In this document: piece by piece, positions 35,207-43,591 of the stretch
Position numbering within the stretch: position 1 is the first letter of the stretch
Layout: each line of letters begins with the position of its first letter
Source of the DNA: Sphaerospermopsis torques-reginae ITEP-024
Lineage (GTDB): Bacteria; Cyanobacteriota; Cyanobacteriia; Cyanobacteriales; Nostocaceae
Direction: 5' to 3'
Assembly: GCF_019598945.1 (NCBI RefSeq)
Contig: NZ_CP080598.1
Span: 3,596,001 to 3,660,000, forward strand
DNA: 64,000 nucleotides
The notes under the pieces: model-generated
What the model saw: only the letters and a program-made list of their open reading frames with translations
Told to the model about the DNA's origin: nothing
Database searches by the model: none
Translations under genes and position numbers: made by a program

Positions 35207-35743
35207 ATGAGTATTACCTGGAGTCGAGTAATAATGAATCAAGAAACGGCAAATATGTTAAAACCATTGCCGTTTCCACAATGGACAGCATTAGAAATTT
35301 CTGGAAGTGCTTGGCAAGATTTTGGCTTTCGAGAATACAAAAATATTAACTATCCAGAATACGATATTTGCTTTGAACCGTTACCAGAAAAGTTTGATTT
35401 AATTATTGCTGAACAAATTTTTGAGCATCTGTTGTACCCCTATCGCGCAGGCCGCAATGTTATTTCTATGCTTAACCCTGGAGGATATTTTCTGATTTCT
35501 GTTCCCTTTTTGGTAAAAGTTCATAATTATCCTATAGACTGCACACGCTGGACAGAAACTGGACTCAAATACTTCCTCCACGAATGTGGTTTTCCTCTAG
35601 ACAATATTCAAACAGGTTCTTGGGGCAACCGTCAGTGCATTATTGCCAACTTCTCACAATGGATAGTATATGATCCTCTATCACACTCTCTTGATAACGA
35701 ACCAGAGTTTCCTTATCATGTCTGGGCATTGGCTCATATTTAA
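35207..35743 (+). CDS. Class I SAM-dependent methyltransferase
   Basis: 178 residues from the ATG at 35207, chosen for GGAG eight bases upstream; a TTG start at 35150 would add 19 residues without a ribosome-binding site. The fold is visible as TALEISGS (motif I, shortened glycine loop), FDLIIAEQIFEHLL (motif II/post) and MLNPGGYFLISVPF (motif III). Such short methyltransferases occur in polysaccharide and natural-product clusters. It is 63 bp upstream of a MATE exporter and starts the group of tailoring genes running to 43.2 kb. Substrate unknown. Confidence 0.8.
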   Translation: MSITWSRVIMNQETANMLKPLPFPQWTALEISGSAWQDFGFREYKNINYPEYDICFEPLPEKFDLIIAEQIFEHLLYPYRAGRNVISMLNPGGYFLISVPFLVKVHNYPIDCTRWTETGLKYFLHECGFPLDNIQTGSWGNRQCIIANFSQWIVYDPLSHSLDNEPEFPYHVWALAHI

Positions 35744-35806
35744 CATGGTAGGTTCTCCCAAAGTATAAAAATAACAGTAGAATACATTAAACATCGTATA
35801 ATTAGC

Positions 35807-37159
35807 ATGAATACTAGCTTGTCAAATCCGTATAACTTCTTACCTCGTTTTTACAAACTGGCATTAACGAACATTTTTTCTAGTATTGTTGTGCCATTGT
35901 CAGGTTTAATAGACTTAGCTTTTCTCGGACATTTACCGGACATCCGTTACTTAGCAGGAGTTTCCTTAGCGACAATTATCTTTAGCTATTTATACAAAGT
36001 TTTGAATTTCTTACGCTCCTCTAGTAATGGGATGACAGCACAAGCTGTAGGAGCAAATAATTCAGAAGGCATACTATTAGTTTTACTACGAAATGGTCTG
36101 ATCGCTTTAGGTGTCGGTTTACTCATTTTGATTCTTCAATATCCTATACAACTACTAGGGTTTAACTTCTTAGTAGGTGCAACCGAAGTCAAAAATGCTG
36201 GACTTGACTATTTCCAGGCTCGCATTTGGGGCGCACCTGCGGTTCTACTCAATTTTGTCCTAGTCGGTTGGTTTTTTGGCCGGGAAATGAATGGTTTTGT
36301 AGTGCTATTGTCTGTGATAGAAGGTCTAACTAATATAGTGCTGGACTACTTCTTTATTATTCGCTGGGGTTGGGGAAGTACCGGCGCTGGCCTAACTACA
36401 GCAATGAGTCAATATTTAGCATTGTTCGTAGGTTTGATAATCGCGTCTTTTCATATTGACTGGTCATTCATATCAACAGTCAGCCAAAAAATTTTAGATT
36501 TGCCAGCTATCAAAGCTATTTTTAAACTCAATGGCAATATGTTGATTAAAAATTTGGCTGTAATTTCTACATTCTCTCTTTTTACTGAATTAGGTTCAGC
36601 AATGGGAACAGATATACTAGCCAGAAATAGTGTATTACTTCAGGCAGCAATTCTTAATATGTTTATTATTCAAGGCGTAGGATATGCTACCCAAAGTTTA
36701 ACCGGAAACTTTAAAGGTCAGGGAGCTTCGGAGCAGTTAAAACCTCTGCTGACAACTGGTTTTATCAGCAGCATATTCCTTTCCGTTCCTGTCGCTATTT
36801 TATATATTGTCTTTCCAGAACCTATATTTGGGCTGTTAACTAACCACAATGAAATTACTGAAAGTATGGTTAATTATTTATTCTGGTTATTACCTTTTCA
36901 GGGATTTTGTGCAGTTAATATTATCTTAGAAGGGTATTTTATCGGGTTAACTGAAGGGGGAATTTTACGTAACTCTGCCATAGTTTCCTTGATAATTGCT
37001 TTTTTACCTATAGCGATCGCTGCTGGGTATTTTCATAACAACCATTTGTTGTGGTTGGCTTTAGTTTTATCTCAAATAGCCAGCGTCATAGTATTTGGAG
37101 TACGATTAATAGAAGAATGGTTGAATAATTATTCCTCTTCTACAAGCGTTCAAAATTAA
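35807..37159 (+). CDS. MATE family efflux transporter
   Basis: 450 residues, normal MATE length, with about twelve hydrophobic helices in two halves (first half begins FYKLALTNIFSSIVVPLSGLIDLAFLGHL; second half begins after KAIFKLNGNMLIKN). The DinF-like branch is likely from the N-terminal LIDLAFLGHLPDIRYLAGV pattern. It exports organic compounds with Na+ or H+ coupling. Position beside methyltransferase, dioxygenase and carbamoyltransferase genes suggests export of the cluster product; cyanobacterial saxitoxin clusters also carry MATE exporters. Confidence 0.9.
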   Translation: MNTSLSNPYNFLPRFYKLALTNIFSSIVVPLSGLIDLAFLGHLPDIRYLAGVSLATIIFSYLYKVLNFLRSSSNGMTAQAVGANNSEGILLVLLRNGLIALGVGLLILILQYPIQLLGFNFLVGATEVKNAGLDYFQARIWGAPAVLLNFVLVGWFFGREMNGFVVLLSVIEGLTNIVLDYFFIIRWGWGSTGAGLTTAMSQYLALFVGLIIASFHIDWSFISTVSQKILDLPAIKAIFKLNGNMLIKNLAVISTFSLFTELGSAMGTDILARNSVLLQAAILNMFIIQGVGYATQSLTGNFKGQGASEQLKPLLTTGFISSIFLSVPVAILYIVFPEPIFGLLTNHNEITESMVNYLFWLLPFQGFCAVNIILEGYFIGLTEGGILRNSAIVSLIIAFLPIAIAAGYFHNNHLLWLALVLSQIASVIVFGVRLIEEWLNNYSSSTSVQN

Positions 37160-37469
37160 GATAATCATCTTTTTTATAGCTATATAACATCTTTACTTAT
37201 AGCTATAAAAGATGATATGCGATTAAATTTACAATAGCTATCAGCCATCAGTAACCATCTGTCAGTAATTAGCGTCACCTATAGATAAATTCGTTTCTGT
37301 AACAATTAGTTTAGATGTAATCAAATTTCAATGAATTTTAAAAAAATTTAATTTTAAGCTTTGTGAAGTCCTGATGATTTGATAAATTGTTAAAATTTTC
37401 TGTCTATTGCATGAAAATGCGAGCTTTCTGCTAAAAATATTCTATACAAATTTTTTTTAAAAGCCAGTA
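37160..37469. other. Intergenic region with long AT-rich hairpin
   Basis: ATCATC(T)nATAGCTATA from 37164 pairs with TATAGCTATAAAAGATGAT ending at 37216: a ~19-bp stem with a small bulge, right behind the MATE gene, which may end its transcript. The remaining 250 bp are AT-rich and should hold the promoter of the PhyH gene. I looked for a short precursor-peptide gene here and saw none. Confidence 0.6.
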
Positions 37470-38270
37470 ATGAAATTAACTCGTGAGCAAGTACAGGAAT
37501 ACGAAAATCAAGGATTTTTGTTCATTCCACAATATTTTTCTCAAGCAGTAGTTTCGGCACTCCGTGCTAACATTCCAGAGTTGATTGCTGATGAAGCAGT
37601 GGGGAGAGTTTGGGAAGCAGATAATAAAACTTTACGAACTCTCTACGGAGTGCATCTGACAAATAAAGTATTTAATGCTTTAGTCCGACACCCACTTTTA
37701 TTAGAACCTGCACAACAACTCTTTGCTTCGGAATTATATGTTTTTCGCAGTAAAATTGTGATGAAACCAGCTTTCACTGGTGGAATGTGGGAGTGGCATC
37801 AAGACTCTGCATTTGCTCAATATTATGAAGAAATTCCTTCTCCAAAGGGAGGAAATGTCATCATTTTTTTGGATGAAGTTAACGAGTTCAACGGTCCTGT
37901 TTACTATATAAACGGTTCTCATCAACAAGGTTTGATAGCTCTTGAACAGGAAGTATCAACAACTCCCTCTTTGACAAAAGACTACTTATTGAACAAAGCT
38001 AAAGAACGGATTTCTTCCTTGGTAGATCAGGGAGGAATTGTAGCACCAAAAGGTCCAGCAGGTTCAGTTTTATTTGTACACTACGATACCTGGCATGGTT
38101 CTGTGGGTAATATTTCTCCTTTTGACCGGCGGAACTTGGTTCTTACTTACAGCAGTGTCGAAGAAACCGCCCTTCCTCACAAAGAAAGACCAGCATTTTT
38201 ATCAGATCCTGATCGCACTCCATTGACTGTTCTCAGTACAGAGGCAGTTGATTCTTTATTTGCTGGCTAA
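37470..38270 (+). CDS. Phytanoyl-CoA dioxygenase (PhyH) family Fe(II)/2OG oxygenase
   Basis: 266 residues. The Fe-binding triad is visible: H110-x-D112 in WEWHQDSAFAQ and H209 in YDTWHGSVGN, with Arg about 11 residues later for 2-oxoglutarate. N-terminal LTREQVQEYENQGFLFIPQYF is the standard PhyH opening. It hydroxylates an unactivated C-H bond of an unknown small molecule. Placed 72 bp before the carbamoyltransferase gene on the same strand: hydroxylation followed by O-carbamoylation would be a sensible order. Confidence 0.9.
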   Translation: MKLTREQVQEYENQGFLFIPQYFSQAVVSALRANIPELIADEAVGRVWEADNKTLRTLYGVHLTNKVFNALVRHPLLLEPAQQLFASELYVFRSKIVMKPAFTGGMWEWHQDSAFAQYYEEIPSPKGGNVIIFLDEVNEFNGPVYYINGSHQQGLIALEQEVSTTPSLTKDYLLNKAKERISSLVDQGGIVAPKGPAGSVLFVHYDTWHGSVGNISPFDRRNLVLTYSSVEETALPHKERPAFLSDPDRTPLTVLSTEAVDSLFAG

Positions 38271-38342
38271 AAAATTAACATCCTCAAAAATTCAATTGAC
38301 TTTTATAGCAAGCTACTGAACTGTTGATTTAAGAAAATTGTT

Positions 38343-40586
38343 ATGAAAATACTCGGAATTTCTGCTTACTATCATGACAGTGCAGCAGCGTTAATCATAG
38401 ATGGGGAAATAATTGCAGCCGCTCAAGAAGAACGTTTCTCAAGGAAAAAGCATGATGCGAGATTTCCCAGAGAGGCGATCGCCTACTGTCTGCAAGAAGC
38501 TGTGATCACAGTTGAAGACTTGGACTATGTAGTTTTTTACGAAAAGCCTTTTATTACCTTTGAACGTTTATTAGAAACCTACTTAGCCTATGCTCCTCAA
38601 GGTATAAAGTCTTTTTTTGCTGCTATTCCTGTATGGCTCAAAGAAAAACTTTATCTCAAATCAGTGCTAAAAACCGAGTTAGCTAAACTAGGTAAAAGCG
38701 ATCGCTCTCTACTTCCTACCCTACTCTTCACCGAACACCATCAAGCTCACGCCGCTTCAGCCTTTTTTCCTAGTCCCTTTCAACAAGCAGCCGTAATTTG
38801 TCTAGATGCTGTGGGTGAATGGGCTAGTACCTCAGTTTGGTTAGGTAAGGATCATCAACTGATTCCCCAATGGGAAATTAACTTTCCTCACTCTCTAGGG
38901 ATGTTGTATTCAGCCTTTACATACTACACAGGCTTTAAAGTTAACTCTGGAGAGTACAAACTCATGGGATTAGCCTCCTACGGCTGTCCCAAATATGCTG
39001 ATTTGATTCTGGAACATCTGTTGGATCTCAAACCAGATGGCACATTCCGCCTCAATATGGATTATTTCAACTACGCTGTGGGATTAACCATGACTAACGA
39101 AAAATTCCATCAGCTATTTGGTAGTCCACCACGTCAACCAGAAAGCCTGTTAACGCAACGAGAAATGGATATTGCGGCTTCCATTCAGAAAGTCACGGAA
39201 GAAGTAGTATTACGGTTGGCGAAAAAAGTACATCAAGAATTAAAAACGGATTACTTGTGCCTCGCTGGTGGTGTAGCACTCAACTGTGTGGCCAATGGTA
39301 GATTGTTACGAGAAGGTCTGTTTCAAGATATTTGGATTCAACCAGCCGCCGGAGATGCTGGTGGTGCAGTGGGAGCAGCTTTAGCCGTTTGGCATCAATA
39401 CCAAAACCAGCCGCGCAATAATCATGGTCAGGACAAAATGCGTGGTTGTTATCTTGGTCCCCAGTTTACAGAAACAGAAATTCGTAATTATCTTGACCAA
39501 ATTGGAGCTAAATATCAGCACTTACAAGACCAGGAATTAATGACTAGCGTTGCAGAAATTCTCGCCCAAGAAAATGTTGTAGGATGGTTTCAAGGTCGCA
39601 TGGAATTCGGTCCTCGTGCTTTAGGTAATCGTTCGATTATTGGCGACCCCCGTAGCTCGTCTATGCAATCGGTAATGAACTTGAAAATTAAATATCGTGA
39701 ATCTTTCCGTCCTTTTGCTCCTTCTGTCTTAAAAGAACGAGTTTCTGATTATTTTGATTTAACCCATTCCAGTCCTTATATGTTATTAGTCGCAGATGTC
39801 AAAGAACATCTACGCTTACCTCTGACACCTGAACAACAGCAACTATTTGGGATAGAAAAGCTCAAAATCCGTCGTTCAACGATTCCCGCCATTACTCATG
39901 TCGATTACTCAGCGCGGGTGCAAACAGTGCATGAAGAAACTAATCACCGCTACTTTCAATTAATTAGTAATTTTGAACAAAAAACTGGTTGTGGTCTTTT
40001 GGTCAATACATCTTTTAATGTGCGCGGAGAACCGATTGTTTGTACTCCAGCAGATGCTTATAGGTGCTTTATGCGAACAGAGATGGATTATTTAGTCTTG
40101 GAAAATTTCCTACTAGCTAAATCAGAACAACCACCAGAAATAAAAGATAATTTACAACAAAAAGAAAAAGAAGTAGAAGTAGAAGTAGAAGTAGATGAAC
40201 ACGCAACCCAAGAAATACGTAAATTTGGCTTACTTACTGGTGTAGGAATTGCCCTACCACTAGGTTTAATTTGGCCTCTGATTAAACATGAGAGTCTGCC
40301 GTTATTACCTTGGATAGTTGCTAGTATATTATGGTTTTTGGCAGTCCTGAAACCAAAACTACTCCAGCCCATTCAGCAACTTGTAAAAACAATTGGTTCA
40401 ACATTTGGTTGGCTCAACACACGCTTAATTCTGGGTTTTGTCTTTTATTTTTTATTAACGCCAATTGGTTTAATGATGCGTTTATTCAAACGTGATCCAA
40501 TGATGCGAAAACTTGTAAGTGAGCAGGAGAGTTATGCTATTCCAAATCAAAACAAACCAATTGACAATATGAGGAATCCTTTTTAG
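38343..40586 (+). CDS. NodU/CmcH-type O-carbamoyltransferase fused to SxtJ-like membrane domain
   Basis: 747 residues. Residues 1 to ~600 are a complete carbamoyltransferase: LGISAYYHDSAAALIIDGE at the start, EHHQAHAASAFFPSPF (~132-150) in the Kae1/TobZ-like half, and the C-terminal FQGRMEFGPRALGNRSII block of the YrdC-like/CmcH half. After a repetitive (EVEVEV) linker, residues ~640-735 form two to three membrane helices with KFGLLTGVGIALPLG and VFYFLLTPIGLMMRL, which resembles SxtJ, normally a separate protein next to carbamoyltransferases (SxtI) in the saxitoxin and related clusters. The enzyme transfers carbamoyl from carbamoyl phosphate via carbamoyl-AMP to a hydroxyl. The fusion would tether it to the membrane. 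Confidence 0.88.
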   Translation: MKILGISAYYHDSAAALIIDGEIIAAAQEERFSRKKHDARFPREAIAYCLQEAVITVEDLDYVVFYEKPFITFERLLETYLAYAPQGIKSFFAAIPVWLKEKLYLKSVLKTELAKLGKSDRSLLPTLLFTEHHQAHAASAFFPSPFQQAAVICLDAVGEWASTSVWLGKDHQLIPQWEINFPHSLGMLYSAFTYYTGFKVNSGEYKLMGLASYGCPKYADLILEHLLDLKPDGTFRLNMDYFNYAVGLTMTNEKFHQLFGSPPRQPESLLTQREMDIAASIQKVTEEVVLRLAKKVHQELKTDYLCLAGGVALNCVANGRLLREGLFQDIWIQPAAGDAGGAVGAALAVWHQYQNQPRNNHGQDKMRGCYLGPQFTETEIRNYLDQIGAKYQHLQDQELMTSVAEILAQENVVGWFQGRMEFGPRALGNRSIIGDPRSSSMQSVMNLKIKYRESFRPFAPSVLKERVSDYFDLTHSSPYMLLVADVKEHLRLPLTPEQQQLFGIEKLKIRRSTIPAITHVDYSARVQTVHEETNHRYFQLISNFEQKTGCGLLVNTSFNVRGEPIVCTPADAYRCFMRTEMDYLVLENFLLAKSEQPPEIKDNLQQKEKEVEVEVEVDEHATQEIRKFGLLTGVGIALPLGLIWPLIKHESLPLLPWIVASILWFLAVLKPKLLQPIQQLVKTIGSTFGWLNTRLILGFVFYFLLTPIGLMMRLFKRDPMMRKLVSEQESYAIPNQNKPIDNMRNPF

Positions 40587-40597
40587 GTGAAAAATCA

Positions 40598-41722
40598 ATG
40601 AAAATTAATGCACGAATAATTGCCATAAATCTTGCTCTAACACTGCTGTTTATTTTTATTCTCAATTTTTGTAGCAATTTAGGACTATTTCTTTTTCAAG
40701 AATTTAATAATTATCTAGTATCAGATTCCAAGGTTGGCTTGCCTGAATTTTTGCAGAATCAGGAATCAACTAAGGTAATTTATCAAGAATTTGCTCAAAT
40801 TCCTAGTCAATATAAACCCTTTATTGGTTGGTCAAGAAAGCCATTCCAAGGAGTAACAACTAATATTGACGCAAATGGCGATCGCATTCACACTAATCAA
40901 GTTTCTAACGGTAATCTAGACAAATCTGTCTATTTTTTTGGTGGTTCTACAATGTGGGGTTCGGGAGTAAAGGATCAAGAAACAATCCCCGCTTTATTCA
41001 ATGCAGTTTCAGGATTTCCTACTTTTAATAAAGGGGAAAGAGCTTTTACATCTCGTCAGGAATTAGCTAGGTTTATCAATCTAATTGCCCAAAATGAGAA
41101 AATTCAAACAGCAGTTTTCTATGATGGAGCTAATGATATTGCTGTTCATTGTAGAAGTGAACTTAATGTTAACGAACATCTGATGACTCAGAAAATTAGA
41201 AAATTATTAGTAGCCAATAGTAAAAACAGCTATCAGCAATTTATCAACTATTTAGATGTAGCCTTTATTCAGGGAACCAGAAATCTTGTGAGTGTTTTGG
41301 TTCTCAAGCCTCAAAATTATCAGGAAAAATTGCTAGTTTGTGATGAACAACAAGATAGAGCTATCAAAGTGGCTGAAACTATGGTTAACAATTGGAAAAT
41401 AGCTCATGATATTGCTACTGCAAGGGGGATTAATTTTTTTGCTATACTTCAACCTGTAGCTTTTATTGGGACACCAAAACTCAACCATTTAAAAGAAGTT
41501 GATGTCTATGAAAATTACGGGATCGATCTTCAATATAAAACTGTATATCCCCTAATTCAAAAAATCATCAAAGAACGCGGTTATCAATGGATTATTGACT
41601 ATACAGACATATTTTCCATTGATGAACCTGTCTATATGGATTTTGTTCATGTCTTTGCTAATGGCAATCAGATAATTGCCAAACAGCTTTATCAAGATAT
41701 CCAGTCTTATTTATCAAAATAG
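40598..41722 (+). CDS. SGNH/GDSL-hydrolase-like membrane-anchored protein
   Basis: 374 residues, 11 bp after the carbamoyltransferase. Residues ~7-32 form one membrane segment (IAINLALTLLFIFILNFCSNLGLFLF), the rest is outside or inside as a single domain. SGNH blocks: FFGGSTMWGSGVKD (Ser), FYDGANDIAVHC (GxND) and DFVHVFANGNQIIA (DxxH). This kind of protein often accompanies NodU-type carbamoyltransferase, SxtJ and DUF5989 genes. It may acylate/deacylate a glycan or lipid; substrate unknown. Its last 9 bp overlap a small convergent gene. Confidence 0.82.
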   Translation: MKINARIIAINLALTLLFIFILNFCSNLGLFLFQEFNNYLVSDSKVGLPEFLQNQESTKVIYQEFAQIPSQYKPFIGWSRKPFQGVTTNIDANGDRIHTNQVSNGNLDKSVYFFGGSTMWGSGVKDQETIPALFNAVSGFPTFNKGERAFTSRQELARFINLIAQNEKIQTAVFYDGANDIAVHCRSELNVNEHLMTQKIRKLLVANSKNSYQQFINYLDVAFIQGTRNLVSVLVLKPQNYQEKLLVCDEQQDRAIKVAETMVNNWKIAHDIATARGINFFAILQPVAFIGTPKLNHLKEVDVYENYGIDLQYKTVYPLIQKIIKERGYQWIIDYTDIFSIDEPVYMDFVHVFANGNQIIAKQLYQDIQSYLSK

Positions 41723-41878
41723 AGTGTAAATAAACGGTGCGATCGCTGATGATTGTGCAAACGCAATTAACGCACTCACCAGTAGAAGAGTGACAATTAC
41801 AGGAACTAGGAGATAATTTTGACGCTGCTGAACAAATCCCCACAAATCTTTCACGAAATCTTTAGTAGTCTCAAACAT
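41714..41878 (-). CDS. DUF5989 (SxtK-like) small membrane protein
   Basis: 54 residues: MFETTKDFVKDLWGFVQQRQ, then a single membrane helix (YLLVPVIVTLLLVSALIAFA) and the ending QSSAIAPFIYTLF. That ending (AQSSAIAPFIYTLF) is the signature of DUF5989 proteins, which lie next to carbamoyltransferase and SxtJ genes (SxtK in saxitoxin clusters). Here it is on the opposite strand and overlaps the SGNH gene 3' end by 9 bp, so part of the cluster was inverted. Function unknown, presumably part of a membrane-bound carbamoylation complex. Confidence 0.85.
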   Translation of the reverse strand: MFETTKDFVKDLWGFVQQRQNYLLVPVIVTLLLVSALIAFAQSSAIAPFIYTLF

Positions 41879-41898
41879 AAGAACTGCAACTCCTATTT

Positions 41899-42300
41899 TT
41901 AAATTCTATCTTTAAATTCTAAGATTTTATCCACTGCCTTCTGAGTACCACCAGCGTTGATTAAAGAATTACCTAATATCTCAACGTTACTGCGAATTTG
42001 TTCATTTTGCATGACATCTTTCACAAGCGATCGCAATTTATTGGGTGCAATATTTTTCTGTTTTACCCATATTCCTGCACCTAATTGTTCTAGTTGATAA
42101 GCAACTAAATATTGATCTCCTCCTTGGGGAAATACAATCATCGGAACTTTATTAATTAATCCTTCCCAAACACTATTTGTACCTCCATGCGTGATAAATA
42201 CCTGAGCGTGTTGTAGGATTTGCATTTGGGGTACATAATTGCTGATAATAAAGTTAGCTGGAATTTTTCCTAATTGAGTAATATCAACAGATTTACCTAC
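41899..42300 (-). pseudogene. C-terminal fragment of a GT1/MGT-type glycosyltransferase
   Basis: Reading the minus strand from about 42300, the sequence VDITQLGKIPANFIISNYVPQ, then HAQVFITHGGTNSVWEGL with the sugar-nucleotide-binding HGGxNS...E and VFPQGGDQ, is the donor half of a UDP-glucosyltransferase/macrolide glycosyltransferase. The acceptor half (about 250 residues) is absent. Upstream of 42300 the frame carries unrelated basic low-complexity residues because it crosses into the opposite gene. 5'-truncated and probably non-functional. Confidence 0.82.
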
Positions 42301-43170
42301 ATTCCTGTCCTGGTTGATAGCGAACAAATTGCTTCTTACTTTAGAGAACAGGGATATCAAACATTTTTTTTTGATGATTATGATTTTGCGACTCAACAAA
42401 TAGTATTTGCTGTAATTTCAGATTTCTCTTATCATGATCGTCTTATACAAATATCTAATGAATCTGAAAGTACCCTTGTCCATCTACTAGCAGTGAGATA
42501 CGATTCTCATCTAGAATCAATTGCATATTCATTTGCACAAATTCTTGCTTGTAATATCACACAAGCATTAGAATTGACAGCTAAAGCTTATGATCAGATT
42601 GCTGAAGTAGAAGATAAATTATATTTATCTGATGATAGAGGCAGTAAACTAAATTGTTTCTTATCGGAAAATTTAGAAGTTATCAACACAGAAGATGAAC
42701 TAGAACCAGGATGGTTTTACTCAATTTCGGAAATATTAGAAAGCGGAATAGTCAATATTCAAAGTGATAAATCAAGCTTTTCAGTAGATGGTACTTTCTT
42801 TTTTGATGGTATCATCTATGCTTGTGCAAATCAGCAAGTGAAAGAAAGTAACCAAGACTTGTTGAATTATCTACTAAAAAAAGTAGCATCTAGCCAAGAA
42901 AAATATATTGACATAGAAGATAACAGTATCATCCGCCTAGTTTTGGATGGTAGAGATGAAACTTCCATCTTACTAGACATGAATTACAGCCTAGAACGCA
43001 ACCTGAGTTGTACAGAAATAGGCTTTGGCTGTAATACAATAATTGCCCAAAATATTAACTGGCAGATAAATTCAATTATGAATCAAGGAGTACATGGAAT
43101 GCACATAGGAATTGGTATGGCACAAAAGTCTCCTTATATTGATTTTATTTCTCAAAGCATTAAACTATAG
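42274..43170 (+). CDS. Uncharacterised protein, 5'-truncated; possible M29-peptidase/CgnB-E-like fold
   Basis: 298 codons from a TTG at 42274, but 42274-42300 is glycosyltransferase sequence read backwards, so the genuine part begins at about residue 10 and the real start is lost. Conserved-looking blocks: DELEPGWFYSISEILE, SFSVDGTFFFDGIIYA, CTEIGFGCNTIIAQNINW and NQGVHGMHIGIGM. The last two blocks resemble, distantly, the ELGIGxN and GTxHxAxG blocks of M29 aminopeptidases, and the peptide-binding CgnB/CgnE proteins of crocagin biosynthesis come to mind. This is a weak, memory-based resemblance. Possibly an inactive remnant. Confidence 0.5.
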   Translation: MSNINRFTYIPVLVDSEQIASYFREQGYQTFFFDDYDFATQQIVFAVISDFSYHDRLIQISNESESTLVHLLAVRYDSHLESIAYSFAQILACNITQALELTAKAYDQIAEVEDKLYLSDDRGSKLNCFLSENLEVINTEDELEPGWFYSISEILESGIVNIQSDKSSFSVDGTFFFDGIIYACANQQVKESNQDLLNYLLKKVASSQEKYIDIEDNSIIRLVLDGRDETSILLDMNYSLERNLSCTEIGFGCNTIIAQNINWQINSIMNQGVHGMHIGIGMAQKSPYIDFISQSIKL

Positions 43171-43591
43171 ATATTTGGTAAGCATTCAGCTATCAGTAAT
43201 CAGTAATCAGCTTATAACGGCAAAAACAAAGATTTAGCAGCATTAATTGAGGAATTTTACACTTTGAGCATTTGTGAGCATTTGTGAGCATTGTTTGTAT
43301 TTTAGCCTTGAAAGCTGATAGCTGATAGCTGACGGCCGAATACCCACATCTCTCCTTCTCTTCCTCTCTTCCTTCGTGTCCTTCGTGCCTTCGTGGTTCA
43401 TTCATCTAAACTTATACAATACATAGATAAATCCATATTTCTCTGCGTCGCGCCAGTCGCCTCAAGTCGGGAAACCCGCCCACGGCGCTGTCTCCCCAAC
43501 GCACTGGCTTCTCTGCGCCTCTGCGGTTCGTTTTCAAAAAACCCCCATTTTTCGGTAAAATCACACACAGCCTAACTACAAAACCGCCAAA
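43171..43591. other. Intergenic region with dispersed repeats
   Basis: Holds TCAGTAATCAG units (43190-43211), three copies of a 10-mer TTTGTGAGCA (43263-43292), AGCTGATAGCTGATAGCTGA (43314-43333), a TTCGTGTCCTTCGTGCCTTCGTGG unit (43374-43397) and a GC-rich CTCTGCGTCGCGCC...CTCTGCGCCTCTGCGG element (43441-43529). No gene seen. The trpD promoter should lie at its right end. Confidence 0.6.

Noticed and set aside
35207-43170. Saxitoxin cluster
   Set aside because: Carbamoyltransferase, SxtJ/SxtK-like and MATE genes are shared, but SxtA, SxtG and Rieske oxygenases are absent from the window.
43393-43575. 60-codon frame in the GC-rich interspersed element
   Set aside because: Translation of a dispersed repeat; no ribosome-binding site.
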